This document shows positions 33,439 to 42,769 of a stretch of DNA of 64,000 nucleotides, in pieces. The notes beneath the pieces are model-generated. The model did not search any database. It was not told the origin of the DNA and saw nothing but the letters and a program-made list of their open reading frames with translations. Source of the stretch: Ruminococcaceae bacterium R-25 (GTDB lineage: Bacteria > Bacillota > Clostridia > Saccharofermentanales > Saccharofermentanaceae). The number at the start of each line of letters is the position of its first letter. The first letter of the stretch is position 1. The stretch spans positions 1,488,001 to 1,552,000 of the forward strand of contig QGFZ01000001.1 in assembly GCA_003149065.1 (NCBI GenBank), read 5' to 3'. The position numbers and the translations under genes are program-made.

Positions 33439-36309
33439 TTAGCTTAATACCTGGCAAGCAGAGATAGCCATGGTCTTTCCGTCCTTGTCGACAACCTTGA
33501 TAATGTAGTAGCCGGGCTTGATATCCTTGTCTAATTCGAAGGAGATAACATATTTATCGCCTTCTTTTCTTACTTTCGACTTGCCGGTCTTAACAGCGCT
33601 GGAAAATTCTTTCTGCGAGAACATATTGTCTTCGCTGTAGTAATAACCAAACGTGAATTCATCGTCACAAGCATCTTTTACGTAGAATTCCAGAGAGATA
33701 TTCTTTGTATCCTTGTAGTAAACGGAGTCCGACTTGATCTTATTGTTTGAAGATACCCAATCACATTCAACACCACTGAAGATGGAAGTTGAATCATAAG
33801 TAACTACTGAGCCGATCATAGTTGAAGCATCGGTCGTACCCTTATCGTACTGGCTGTCCTTGCCTCTCTTTACATCGATCTCAGAAGCAGGCTTACCTTC
33901 TCTGAGCTGTACTCTGTAATCGTTGTTGTAAACGTCATAGATATCGAATCCTACATAACCCTTAACGTCGGAGTAATCAACGTTGGAATATCTGTAGAGG
34001 CTTACGGCTTCAGAATAAGTTACGGACTTGCCCTTGCCGAGCTTTTCGTAATTCATTGCCTTTGTTGCCGTGTCATAGTATTCGCGTACGAAAACGATCT
34101 TGTCTGTATCCGTAAACTGCATACCCTGGTTTGCATCGAACTTGTCTTCGAGGATATCTGCCCAGTAGTAACCGATGATCTCGCCGTTAGGATTGTCAGA
34201 GCTTGATGCGATAACAACATATGCTGTCTTGTCGTTGATCAATGCTTCTGCTGCAAGATACTTCTTCCATGAACCGTCATCTGCCTTTTCGTACTTGAGG
34301 CATTCGCAGGTTACGAATCCGAAGTCAGTGAAGAATACCCACTTTGTCGGGTTTTCGAGAATGATGTAGTTATTCTCGTCGACATCATACTGGTAGTCGG
34401 AACCGAGATAGTAGATCTTGCTCTTATCATCAGGGAAAACATAAGCGAGCGTTACCTTAACGTCACGGATGATCTTCCAGTCGTCTTCAGTGAGCTTGAT
34501 AGCTTCGTAGCCGCCCATGCTTACAACATTATTGGAAATGTCATAGACATTACCGGACTTGATATCATTAGCGTCAGCCGGCTTGATATACCAATCGCCT
34601 GCAGCGCTTGTCTTATTAAGGATATAGAGTTCCTTACTTACGAACTTATCGTAGAAGAGAATTGTTGAATCGTGGTAACCAAGAGTCTTGAATGTGATTC
34701 TTGCCTCGTTGTAATACTCGGGATAGAGGTAAGGTGCATATGTTGTCATGCCGTGAGCATATGTATAGGAGTTATTGCTCTCGGTGAAAACGCAGTTACC
34801 TACTTCGTTAACGAGCTTACTTGCTGCCTGCTCGATATCCTTGTCACCGCAGTTGATGTACTTGCTCGCAAGTGTCGTAAGGTCAACAGAGTCTGTGGAT
34901 TCGAAAGAACCGCATGCTTCTCTGAGCTGAACGTATTCAGCAAATCCGTTGCCGTCGAAAACTCGCTTGTCCAATGCGGCAATGAATTTCTCGTAAGCTT
35001 CGAGCAAGTTGTTTATGTTGCTTGTATCGATAGCAGACATACATGTATCGATACCATAGTATCCGGTAGCATTCTGCGTAGCTTCGATATTCTTCATGTA
35101 ATCTCTTACGATGAACTCGCTGTAGTCTTTTGCAGAACCGTTGAAATCGTCTTTGCCGATGAAATTTAAGAAGTTGGTGTAGTTGATACCTACATCATAG
35201 TAAGCGCTTCCCCATGTAGGGCTCTCAGCTGCAACGATGTATTCTGTATAAGGATCCAATGCCTTTGCTACTTCCAAAGAACCCATGAGACATGCGTTAA
35301 AGATAACTGTCTCAAACTGGATATCTGCATTCTTGATAGCATCAGCGATCTCGATCTCTGTGAGCTTACCGTCGTGGAGCTCATCAGAACCGAATCCCAA
35401 AGGAACTCCGCCGCCGTGATCCCAGAGAACGAGGATATAGTGCTCAGCAGGATAATTCTCTTTTGCGAACTTTACGAAGTCCTGCAGAGACTGCTGCTCA
35501 ACCATGCTTACATCACCTAAATTGGCGAGTTCTTTAATATTTCCGTTCTGGATAGCGAAACGCTGGCACTGGCCGTCCTGCATGTAGGAGTTCTGGAAAT
35601 CCTTGCATCCACCCGTCTGAAGAACGATATTTACGTTCTTGCTGGGTGTTGCAGCGAGCATTTCCTTAACGTCTGCAGAAAGGTTCGAACCCTTTGACTC
35701 AAGGTCTGTTCCGATCGCATAGATCATAACTGTTCTTGCGGGAAGTTCAGCTACGGACTCTGTAGGGTCAGTCTCAGTCTCTACTACCTTTGTTTTCTTT
35801 GTATGTGTAGGTTCAGGAATCGCACTTCTTACTGCGAAAACGATACCTACGATGATGCCTACGAGAAGCACAACTCCTGCTGCGGAAAGACCGATGATAA
35901 GTCCGACCTTGCTCTTCTTTTTCTTCGGGGGCTCAGCAGTTGTCTGAGCTGCCGGAGCAGGCGCTTCAGGCATCGGTGTTCCGATAGGACCAAAAGCAGA
36001 TTCTGTCTGTGCAGGTGCGGGTGCTGCAGGAGCAGGAGCCGGTGCGCTTGCAGGTGCTGCAGAAATAGGTGCGGAAACCGGAGCAGGAGCAGGAGCAGGT
36101 GCAGGTGCGGATGCAGGTGCAACAGGTGCAACAGGTGCAGGTGCAGCCTCAACCGGAGCAGGTGCTGCGGGTGCGGGCGCAGCCTCAACGGGTGCAGGTG
36201 CTACAGGTGCAGGAGCTGCCTGCTGCCAGAGTGCAGAAACATCTGTTCCGCAACCGCCGCAGAATTTCTGATTGTTTACAAGTTCTTTTCCACAATTAGG
36301 ACAATGCAT
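33439..36309 (-). CDS. Membrane-anchored zinc-ribbon / clostripain-family (C11) peptidase
   Basis: 956 residues. An N-terminal zinc ribbon (CPNCG and CGGCG, Cys3, 6, 17, 20) is followed by about 100 residues of Ala/Pro repeats, one membrane segment near 135-160, and a clostripain-type domain from about 190. Catalytic His298 lies in WDHGGG and Cys340 in FNACLMG. The remaining 500 residues carry beta-rich sequence of unknown role. The layout puts the zinc ribbon in the cytoplasm and the protease outside. GAGAGG precedes ATG 36309. Partner genes are unclear; ilvB follows directly. Confidence 0.85.
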   Translation of the reverse strand: MHCPNCGKELVNNQKFCGGCGTDVSALWQQAAPAPVAPAPVEAAPAPAAPAPVEAAPAPVAPVAPASAPAPAPAPAPVSAPISAAPASAPAPAPAAPAPAQTESAFGPIGTPMPEAPAPAAQTTAEPPKKKKSKVGLIIGLSAAGVVLLVGIIVGIVFAVRSAIPEPTHTKKTKVVETETDPTESVAELPARTVMIYAIGTDLESKGSNLSADVKEMLAATPSKNVNIVLQTGGCKDFQNSYMQDGQCQRFAIQNGNIKELANLGDVSMVEQQSLQDFVKFAKENYPAEHYILVLWDHGGGVPLGFGSDELHDGKLTEIEIADAIKNADIQFETVIFNACLMGSLEVAKALDPYTEYIVAAESPTWGSAYYDVGINYTNFLNFIGKDDFNGSAKDYSEFIVRDYMKNIEATQNATGYYGIDTCMSAIDTSNINNLLEAYEKFIAALDKRVFDGNGFAEYVQLREACGSFESTDSVDLTTLASKYINCGDKDIEQAASKLVNEVGNCVFTESNNSYTYAHGMTTYAPYLYPEYYNEARITFKTLGYHDSTILFYDKFVSKELYILNKTSAAGDWYIKPADANDIKSGNVYDISNNVVSMGGYEAIKLTEDDWKIIRDVKVTLAYVFPDDKSKIYYLGSDYQYDVDENNYIILENPTKWVFFTDFGFVTCECLKYEKADDGSWKKYLAAEALINDKTAYVVIASSSDNPNGEIIGYYWADILEDKFDANQGMQFTDTDKIVFVREYYDTATKAMNYEKLGKGKSVTYSEAVSLYRYSNVDYSDVKGYVGFDIYDVYNNDYRVQLREGKPASEIDVKRGKDSQYDKGTTDASTMIGSVVTYDSTSIFSGVECDWVSSNNKIKSDSVYYKDTKNISLEFYVKDACDDEFTFGYYYSEDNMFSQKEFSSAVKTGKSKVRKEGDKYVISFELDKDIKPGYYIIKVVDKDGKTMAISACQVLS

Positions 36310-36486
36310 TATTCTACCTCTCTTATCCTTTAATCGTTTCAAATATCTTCTTTAATTGCTTTCAAGGTTTGGTCGCTGCCTGCCTTAAAAACATTGTTGC
36401 CTAATGTTCTTATAGTAACAGTTTTTCCTAAAGTGTCTATCCGAAGGGCTGTCAGCACCATTCTGATAAAGTCTTCCCTGCTACTC

Positions 36487-37479
36487 TTATCTGTCTTCTC
36501 TGTAGTAATTGCGTCCGATGGCCTGAGGCTCACCACTCTTCTTCTTTGATGAGAGAGAGCTTGCGATGAGGACTATGAGCGTTATGATGAACGGCAATGC
36601 CGAGAAGAAGTGAGATGGGATCTTCGTAAGCCATCCGAGCGCACCCGGGAATGCATAAGCCAGTGCGGCATTCTGTACGCGGAGCGTGTTGAAGAATCCG
36701 AATACGAGTGTTCCGAGCAGAGCTTTCGCAGGGCTCCAGTTCGCGAAAATAACGAGCGCGATTGAGATCCAGCCGTAACCGTTGATCCAGCAGTTGGAAC
36801 CTTCGAATGTACCGCCCATGTTAAGTCCCATATAAAGTCCTCCGATTCCCATGATGCCGGAACCGATGATTATATGAACATACTTATAAAGCGTAACGTT
36901 AATTCCCAGAGAGTCTGCAGCGCCCGGATTCTCTCCGATCGCACGGAGCTTTAAGCCGGGTACTGTCTTGTTGAAATAAAGCCACATCAATATTGCGATA
37001 ATGACACCGAGATAGACGAGGATTCCGTGTGAGAAAAGTGCTTCTCCGATGAAAGGGATCTTGGAAAGGCCGGGGATCGCAAAAGCCTGTGACTGTAAAG
37101 CAAGCTTAGTATCGTTAAGTCTAGGCCATCCGCCATCGCTGTTTGCAAGAGCGTTGCCGATGAAATAGTAAAAAGCTACGCCGAATGTCGTTATGGTAAG
37201 ACCTGTTACATTCTGGTTTGCCTGCAAAGTAACAGTAAGGAATGAGAACAGCAATCCGACAAGGCCTGAAGCAATAAAGCTTACAAGGACTGCAACAAAG
37301 AGACTGTCCGCTTTTATTCCCGCAAGATATCCGACGACCGCACCTATCGCCATCGTACCCTCAACACCGAGGTTAAGAGATCCGGATTTCTCGATCATGA
37401 TCTCGCCCGTTGTGCCGTACAGGAGCGGAATGTTGTAAACGATTATGTTAAAGAGGAACAACGTAATTACATCAAGCAT
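36487..37479 (-). CDS. BMP-type nucleoside ABC transporter, permease 2
   Basis: 330 residues, about nine membrane segments, of the branched-chain/ribose-type permease family: YGTTGEIMIEKSGSLNLGVEGTMAIGAV near the start and LRAIGENPGAADSLGINV in the middle, as in YufQ. I took the ATG at 37479 because AAGGAGG is directly next to the upstream ATG (37488), leaving no spacing there. It overlaps permease 1 by 8 bases. Last gene of the xpt operon. Confidence 0.88.
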   Translation of the reverse strand: MLDVITLFLFNIIVYNIPLLYGTTGEIMIEKSGSLNLGVEGTMAIGAVVGYLAGIKADSLFVAVLVSFIASGLVGLLFSFLTVTLQANQNVTGLTITTFGVAFYYFIGNALANSDGGWPRLNDTKLALQSQAFAIPGLSKIPFIGEALFSHGILVYLGVIIAILMWLYFNKTVPGLKLRAIGENPGAADSLGINVTLYKYVHIIIGSGIMGIGGLYMGLNMGGTFEGSNCWINGYGWISIALVIFANWSPAKALLGTLVFGFFNTLRVQNAALAYAFPGALGWLTKIPSHFFSALPFIITLIVLIASSLSSKKKSGEPQAIGRNYYREDR

Positions 37480-38575
37480 TCTTTGCATCCTCCTTCTTTA
37501 CGATCTTAAAGTTTGCTGCAAAGTCAGCGACCAGAACAGAGAATAGGATGATTCCCTGCAAAAGGTCTGCGTAATTGCTGTCTATCGCAGGATACTGTGT
37601 GGCAGCAGCCTGGCAGCCGTACTGCAGAATGGAAATGAGGATTGACGTAACGAATACTGCAGGAACACTGAGTTTAGAGAGCCATGCAACGATGATTCCC
37701 GTCCATCCTACGTTATTGGTAACAGTATCAGAGATCGTACCTGAAGCAGATACGGTAAGTGCTGCTGCAAGTCCGATAAGAGCCGATGAGATAAACATTG
37801 TACGGAGAACGATCTTGCCTACGCTCATTCCCGCATATTTTGCGGTAGCGCTGCTGTCGCCTACTACGGAGATCTCATATCCCTGCTTTGTATACTTAAG
37901 ATATATATAAATGATAACTGTAAGAACGAGCGTTATGATGACAGACCAGAGAAGCTTGAACTGTCCGATCGGAATTCCCGTCATTACTGCAGAGTCAGGG
38001 AATGTTCCGAATTTAGGTCTCTCGGAATCTTCTCTTAAGAAGAAGTTCCAGTCTGCCTTTGTCTCACCGATATATCTGATGACATAAAGCATGATGTAGT
38101 TGATCATGAGCGTCATGAGAGTCTCATTTGTATTGAACTTTACCTTCAAAGCAGCGATAGCAATACCGATTATTCCGCTCGATATCATTGCCGCAAGGCA
38201 CATGAGAAGAACAGTAACAAAATTAGGCATTCCGTTGCTGTTAAATGCGATTATGGATGCCGCGATAGCACCGATCAGGAACTCGCCTTCGCCTCCGATA
38301 TTCCAGAAACGCATCTTAAATGAGAGACTCAACGCGAGTGAAGTCAAAAGGAGCGGAACGAAGATCTTAAGGAAACCTTCGATGCTCTTATAGCCGTATC
38401 GGTTTCCGACAAGACCTATCGTAAACATTCTTCCGTAATAATCGAAAGGATTGATCCCCAAGCATGCGAGGATTATTGCACCGATCGAAAGTGAGACTAA
38501 AAGTCCGATTGCATAGTAGATCAAGGTTCTCTGGATCTTAGCATCAGCTCTTCTTACCAGATGATATTTTCTCAT
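37472..38575 (-). CDS. BMP-type nucleoside ABC transporter, permease 1
   Basis: 367 residues with about nine to ten membrane segments. Features of the YufP type: FWNIGGEGEFLIGAIAA and YEISVVGDSSATAKYAGMSVGK. Forms the transmembrane channel together with permease 2. The ATG overlaps the stop of the ATPase gene (TAATG). Confidence 0.88.
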   Translation of the reverse strand: MRKYHLVRRADAKIQRTLIYYAIGLLVSLSIGAIILACLGINPFDYYGRMFTIGLVGNRYGYKSIEGFLKIFVPLLLTSLALSLSFKMRFWNIGGEGEFLIGAIAASIIAFNSNGMPNFVTVLLMCLAAMISSGIIGIAIAALKVKFNTNETLMTLMINYIMLYVIRYIGETKADWNFFLREDSERPKFGTFPDSAVMTGIPIGQFKLLWSVIITLVLTVIIYIYLKYTKQGYEISVVGDSSATAKYAGMSVGKIVLRTMFISSALIGLAAALTVSASGTISDTVTNNVGWTGIIVAWLSKLSVPAVFVTSILISILQYGCQAAATQYPAIDSNYADLLQGIILFSVLVADFAANFKIVKKEDAKNA

Positions 38576-40149
38576 TAGGCTTTGCCCTCCTCATCCGTAA
38601 AAGCTGAATCTTTAGCAATACCGTCGGTCTTGCCGTCTTTGTTTACGATATTGATCGTACCGGTCATCATGAGACCGATCTCTTCTTTGGTCGTGTGATT
38701 GCTGTTAACAACACCCTGGAGCTTGCCGTGGCAGATGACCATGATCTTATCGCATAAAGCGAGCATAACGTCCAAGTCCTCGCCGACGAAAAGGATACCT
38801 ACGCCTTTTTTCTTCTGCTCATTGAGGATATTGTAGATTGTATAAGAAGAGTTGATATCAAGACCTCTTACGGGATATGCAGTAACAAGGACGTTAGGAC
38901 CTGACTTGATCTCACGTCCGAGCAATACTTTCTGGACATTACCGCCTGAAAGTCTTCTTACGGGAGTTTCCGTTGAAGGCGTAACTACTTCGAGCCTGTC
39001 AATGACCTTCTGTGCTTCTTCGCGCGCTGATTTGCGGTCAACGAAAATACCCTTGGCTTCATTGTAGTTTTTGAGGATCATGTTATCCGTTATGGAAAGT
39101 GACGGAGCAAGTCCCATGCCCAGACGGTCTTCAGGAATGAAGCTCATGGAGATACCGTGCTCCAGGATCTTCTTAGGCGACATTCCGACGATGCTCTCGC
39201 CTTCGTGGATCATCTGTCCCTCTTCGATCTTTCTTAAGCCGGCGATAGCTTCGCAGAGTTCCTTCTGTCCGGAACCGGCGATACCTGCAACGCCTAACAT
39301 CTCGCCGCCTCTGATGTAGAAATTGATGTGGTCTATAGCGACAGCGCCTTCGTCATTCTTGACGGTAAGATCTCTTATCTCAAGAAGCGGATGTGTCTTT
39401 TCCATGATGGGTCTGTCGATATTAAGCTCGATCTTACGGCCGACCATTAATTCAGTCAGGACTTTTTCATTGGTTTCTTTTGTAACTACAGTATCGATAT
39501 ACTCACCGTGTCTTAAGATAGCGACTCTGTCTGAGATCGCCATAACTTCGTTGAGCTTATGCGTAATGATTATTATCGAATGACCTTCTTCCTTCATCTT
39601 TCTTAAGACGTCGAAAAGACGGTCGATCTCCTGTACGGTAAGAACTGCCGTAGGCTCATCTAAGATGATTATCTTTGCGCCGTAGCAGAGCACCTTAAGG
39701 ATCTCTAATGTCTGTTTTTCGGAAACTGCCATGTTGGCAACTATCTTATCCAGATCTATATCAAAGCCGAACTTGGCGGCTGTATCTTCAATTTTTTTAC
39801 GGACGTCTGCACCGTGCAGGAAACGTCCCGCATCCCTCATACCGATACGGATATTTTCGAGCGCCGTAAAACGCTCGACCAGCTTAAAGTGCTGGTGGAC
39901 CATTCCTATTCCCAGTTTGCCGGAATCTTCAGGTGAATTGATAGACACCTTTTTTCCGTCGATAAAAATAGAACCGCTGTCGGGCATATAAATGCCCGAC
40001 AGCATGTTCATAAGTGTTGTTTTTCCTGATCCGTTCTCGCCAAGCAGAGCCAAAATCTCACCCTTGGCAAGAGACAGATTGATGTTTTTATTGGCCGCCA
40101 CAGGGCCGAAGCTTTTAGTTATTCCCTTTAGCTCTATGGCATATTCCAT
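38575..40149 (-). CDS. BMP-type nucleoside ABC transporter, double ATPase
   Basis: 524 residues with two ABC modules, as in YufO and sugar-type ATPases. Module 1: Walker A GENGSGKT at 37-44 and IIILDEPTAVL; its signature is degenerate (MAVSEKQTLEILK). Module 2 has LSGGNVQKVLLGRE but a changed Walker A (GIAGSGQKEL) and VLVTAYPVRGLD in place of the DEPT motif, so only one catalytic site is expected. AAGGGG precedes the ATG. Confidence 0.9.
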   Translation of the reverse strand: MEYAIELKGITKSFGPVAANKNINLSLAKGEILALLGENGSGKTTLMNMLSGIYMPDSGSIFIDGKKVSINSPEDSGKLGIGMVHQHFKLVERFTALENIRIGMRDAGRFLHGADVRKKIEDTAAKFGFDIDLDKIVANMAVSEKQTLEILKVLCYGAKIIILDEPTAVLTVQEIDRLFDVLRKMKEEGHSIIIITHKLNEVMAISDRVAILRHGEYIDTVVTKETNEKVLTELMVGRKIELNIDRPIMEKTHPLLEIRDLTVKNDEGAVAIDHINFYIRGGEMLGVAGIAGSGQKELCEAIAGLRKIEEGQMIHEGESIVGMSPKKILEHGISMSFIPEDRLGMGLAPSLSITDNMILKNYNEAKGIFVDRKSAREEAQKVIDRLEVVTPSTETPVRRLSGGNVQKVLLGREIKSGPNVLVTAYPVRGLDINSSYTIYNILNEQKKKGVGILFVGEDLDVMLALCDKIMVICHGKLQGVVNSNHTTKEEIGLMMTGTINIVNKDGKTDGIAKDSAFTDEEGKA

Positions 40150-40179
40150 AAAACACCCCTTAAATCAAGTAGTCAGTTA

Positions 40180-41382
40180 TCAGTTAACCTGAGTAACGCC
40201 TTCTACGTAGTAGTTCATTGAACCCTGGATAACGCCGTCATCAACAGGAGCGCCGCCAGCTGCAACGATCTCTGTACCGTCGTTTGTCTTAAGAGCTGCA
40301 TCAGCCTGTGTGTATGCACCGGAAGCATCGAATGTGAGCTTAACGCCGGAGAATACATCCCACTTGCCGGACTTCATGAGTTCCTTAGCTGCGTCGATAG
40401 CTGCCTTTGTAGCAGGCTCGCAGTTACCGGAGATAGGAGATACGTCAACGAGACCAGCATTGAGACCCTCATAGTAGTTGCCAACCTTTGTCATGAAGTT
40501 AGCCGGATCTTCCATAGCAGCCTTCATAGCTGTTGCATAGTAAGCATCCCAGTTCCATACAGGTGCTACGAGGTGAGCATTGGGAGCTTCCTTTGTCATG
40601 TCTGAGTTGTATCCGCATCCGAAAACGCCCTTTTCGTTAGCAACGATCTGAGGCTGAGCGGAGTCGCAGTGCTGAGCGATTACGCAGCATCCGTATGTGT
40701 CGATCAATGTCTCAGCTGCCTGTCTCTCAAGCTGCTGGTCACCCCATGTGGAGATCTCATAAACGCTAACCTTTGCGTCAGGGTTAACTGCCATGCATCC
40801 CATTGCGAATGCGTTGATACCGGAACATGTCTCGGCATATTCTGTACCCCAAGCGGATACATAACCGATGTTGTTGTTGCCTAATGCGAGAGACTTATAT
40901 CCTGCAGCGATACCTGCAAGGTAACGAGCCTGATAGATTCTTCCGAAATAGTTATTGAAGTTCTTATCGTTTGAAAGATAACCTGTTGCGTGAGAGAAGA
41001 TGATGTCCGGATATTCCTTAGCCTTAGCTTCGAATGCGTTGATGTAACCGAAGCTGATACCGAAGATGATGTTGCATCCGTTACCGGCGAGCTGGTCGAT
41101 TGCCTGCTTAACCTTCTCGTCGTCCTCAGGTACGTTGTCTACGATGTAAAGATCCTTAGCGGGATCCAAACCGATCTTCTTCATACCTTCAGTAATACCA
41201 TGATGGTGCGCATAGGTATAACCTGATGTGTCATTCTGGCTGTTAATGTAGATAGCACCAACCTTGAAGTTTGATGCCTTGCCTCCGCCGTTGCCCCCGT
41301 TAGCTGAATTACAGCCTGCAAGAGCGAAGACTGAAGTAACTGCGAGTGCAGCAGTTACTAACATCGAAATGAGTTTTTTCAT
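40180..41382 (-). CDS. BMP-family substrate-binding lipoprotein
   Basis: 400 residues. Signal peptide and lipobox LAGC (Cys24) from ATG 41382, with GGAGG in front. Mature protein has the Bmp fold pattern: VGAIYINSQNDTSGYTYAHHHGI, ILFG-like NIIFGISFGYINAF, and VSAWGTEYAETCSG. Family members bind purine nucleosides; co-location with xpt supports that here. It is abundant in transporters of this class and sits first after xpt. Confidence 0.9.
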   Translation of the reverse strand: MKKLISMLVTAALAVTSVFALAGCNSANGGNGGGKASNFKVGAIYINSQNDTSGYTYAHHHGITEGMKKIGLDPAKDLYIVDNVPEDDEKVKQAIDQLAGNGCNIIFGISFGYINAFEAKAKEYPDIIFSHATGYLSNDKNFNNYFGRIYQARYLAGIAAGYKSLALGNNNIGYVSAWGTEYAETCSGINAFAMGCMAVNPDAKVSVYEISTWGDQQLERQAAETLIDTYGCCVIAQHCDSAQPQIVANEKGVFGCGYNSDMTKEAPNAHLVAPVWNWDAYYATAMKAAMEDPANFMTKVGNYYEGLNAGLVDVSPISGNCEPATKAAIDAAKELMKSGKWDVFSGVKLTFDASGAYTQADAALKTNDGTEIVAAGGAPVDDGVIQGSMNYYVEGVTQVN

Positions 41383-41447
41383 AAACTGCCTCCGTTCAAA
41401 AATGTTATATGCAATATAAACGCATATCAAAATTAATCGGTTCAGGT

Positions 41448-42032
41448 TTACTGCGGCCTGAACTCCAGTGAATCATCAGTCATCTTGTCGATGATAGCCA
41501 ATGACTCGACTCTTACTCCCTTTGCCCTCAGAGCATCGCCGCCGCCCTGGAAGCCCTTTTCGATCGCAATCGCGCAGCCTGCGAGCTTCGCACCTGCCTG
41601 GCCCGTGATATCGATCAGCCCGTTAAGAGCATTGCCCATGGCAAGGAAATCGTCGACTATGAGGATTACGTCATCGCTCTTAATGTAGTCGCCCGATACC
41701 ATGATGTCATATGTCTGCTGGTGGGTATAAGAGAAAACCTTAGATGTTAAGATGTTGCCTGCAAGATTTGAGCTCTTGTGCTTCTTGGCAAAGACCATGG
41801 GAACACCCAGTGAGACTGCAACGGCATATGCGAGCGCAATGCCCGAAGACTCAATGGTCAAAACCTTTGTTACGTTACTTTGAGAAAAAAGTCTGGCAAC
41901 TTCGTCACCCATTTCCTTAAGGAGCTTAGTGTCGATCTGCTGGTTCAGAAAACTGCCTACTTTGAGGACTTCACCCGGAAGAATCTGGCCTTCGGTAAGG
42001 ATCCTTTGTTCTAACGTGCGGATATGAACCAC
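41448..42032 (-). CDS. xpt: Xanthine phosphoribosyltransferase Xpt
   Basis: About 194 residues. Converts xanthine and PRPP to XMP. LKVGSFLNQQIDTKLLKEMGDEVARLF and the PRPP loop VILIVDDFLAMGNAL are typical of Xpt. Start is problematic: an in-frame TAG closes the frame just upstream, and the only conventional start is a GTG (42032) whose G is the last base of a perfect AGGAGG; the residues after it (VHIRTLEQRI) align with the known N-terminus. An ATC codon lies eight bases after the AGGAGG. Heads the purine salvage and transport operon. Confidence 0.92.
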   Translation of the reverse strand: MVHIRTLEQRILTEGQILPGEVLKVGSFLNQQIDTKLLKEMGDEVARLFSQSNVTKVLTIESSGIALAYAVAVSLGVPMVFAKKHKSSNLAGNILTSKVFSYTHQQTYDIMVSGDYIKSDDVILIVDDFLAMGNALNGLIDITGQAGAKLAGCAIAIEKGFQGGGDALRAKGVRVESLAIIDKMTDDSLEFRPQ

Positions 42033-42060
42033 CTCCTAAAAGGATTTAAAACACCCTAAT

Positions 42061-42089
42061 ATATTATAATTATTACAATTTGGTGTCAA
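42061..42089 (-). promoter_or_regulatory. Promoter of the xpt-transporter operon
   Basis: Minus strand consensus -35 TTGACA (42089 to 42084). A -10 TATAAT lies 15 bases on (42068 to 42063) and TAATAT 17 bases on (42066 to 42061); one of these should serve. The predicted leader is only about 25 bases, too short for a purine riboswitch. Confidence 0.65.
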
Positions 42090-42113
42090 ACCGAAAATGG
42101 TTCATTTTTTGCC

Positions 42114-42767
42114 TTATTGAGGCACATAATCAGCTTTGGAAATCTCTATTATGTCGGGTATGCCCTCTGCCAGATCGATTCCTCCGGCACTGACCTTTTC
42201 CACAGGAATGAGATTTTCCTTATAACCTTTTCCCAAACAGTAGTAAAGAGAGCTTCCGGGGCCTTCATGATATCTGACCCTGTTTAAGAGCTTGCCAAGA
42301 TAAGCAGCTGCCTCATCACCGATCGCGATAACAGGTACGCCGTTTTTGGAAATCGAATCCAGAAGTGCTTCCCTGCCGGCATCAGAGAGGACAAAATCCC
42401 CGTAAAGCACTATCAGCATGTATCGAGGATATTCTCTCGGATGAGCTTCGCTCACATAATTGCCTTCCGGATCGTATTCTGTTACGTGATACGGGAATAT
42501 CTTTATCGGAAGGGTTTCTTCTGAAGCTGTCTCAGGCGGGATAACGTTTATGACAGGCATCAGATGCTCCAATTCCTTGGGCACCTCGCCTATCCAGTAG
42601 ATCGTAAGATCAGTCTGGGCAATAATGTCGAGCTTTGCTTCAATATCGGCTTTCCTGTCGATATTTTCCTGCCTTTTTGTAGACGAGCCGAAAAGGATCG
42701 CGATAAAAAGGAAGAACATTACCGCGAAAAGCGTCAAAACAACAAGCCCGGTCTTACCTCTGCTCAT
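42114..42767 (-). CDS. Membrane-anchored protein of unknown function
   Basis: 217 residues. One N-terminal membrane segment (residues 7-28) and then a soluble, presumably extracellular domain of about 185 residues with alternating strands and helices (YMLIVLYGDFVLSDAGREALLDSI, GVPVIAIGDEAAAYLGKLL), suggesting a Rossmann-like fold. I do not recognise the family. The start lies 2 bases after the SseB-like gene, and it is the last gene of the malQ operon. Confidence 0.7.
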   Translation of the reverse strand: MSRGKTGLVVLTLFAVMFFLFIAILFGSSTKRQENIDRKADIEAKLDIIAQTDLTIYWIGEVPKELEHLMPVINVIPPETASEETLPIKIFPYHVTEYDPEGNYVSEAHPREYPRYMLIVLYGDFVLSDAGREALLDSISKNGVPVIAIGDEAAAYLGKLLNRVRYHEGPGSSLYYCLGKGYKENLIPVEKVSAGGIDLAEGIPDIIEISKADYVPQ

Positions 42768-42769
42768 GA

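Noticed and set aside
35803-36333. Cys/Arg/Ser-rich plus-strand frame
   Set aside because: Antisense of the Ala/Pro-rich linker of the clostripain-like protein; compositional artefact.
36339-36536. Short minus-strand frame of 65 codons after the ABC permease
   Set aside because: It overlaps the permease end, has no well-placed ribosome binding site and contains a small AT-rich hairpin (AACATT/AATGTT) that looks like a weak terminator.
42033-42113. Guanine/purine riboswitch in front of xpt
   Set aside because: The promoter is about 25 bases from the gene, and the conserved purine-riboswitch core is not present.
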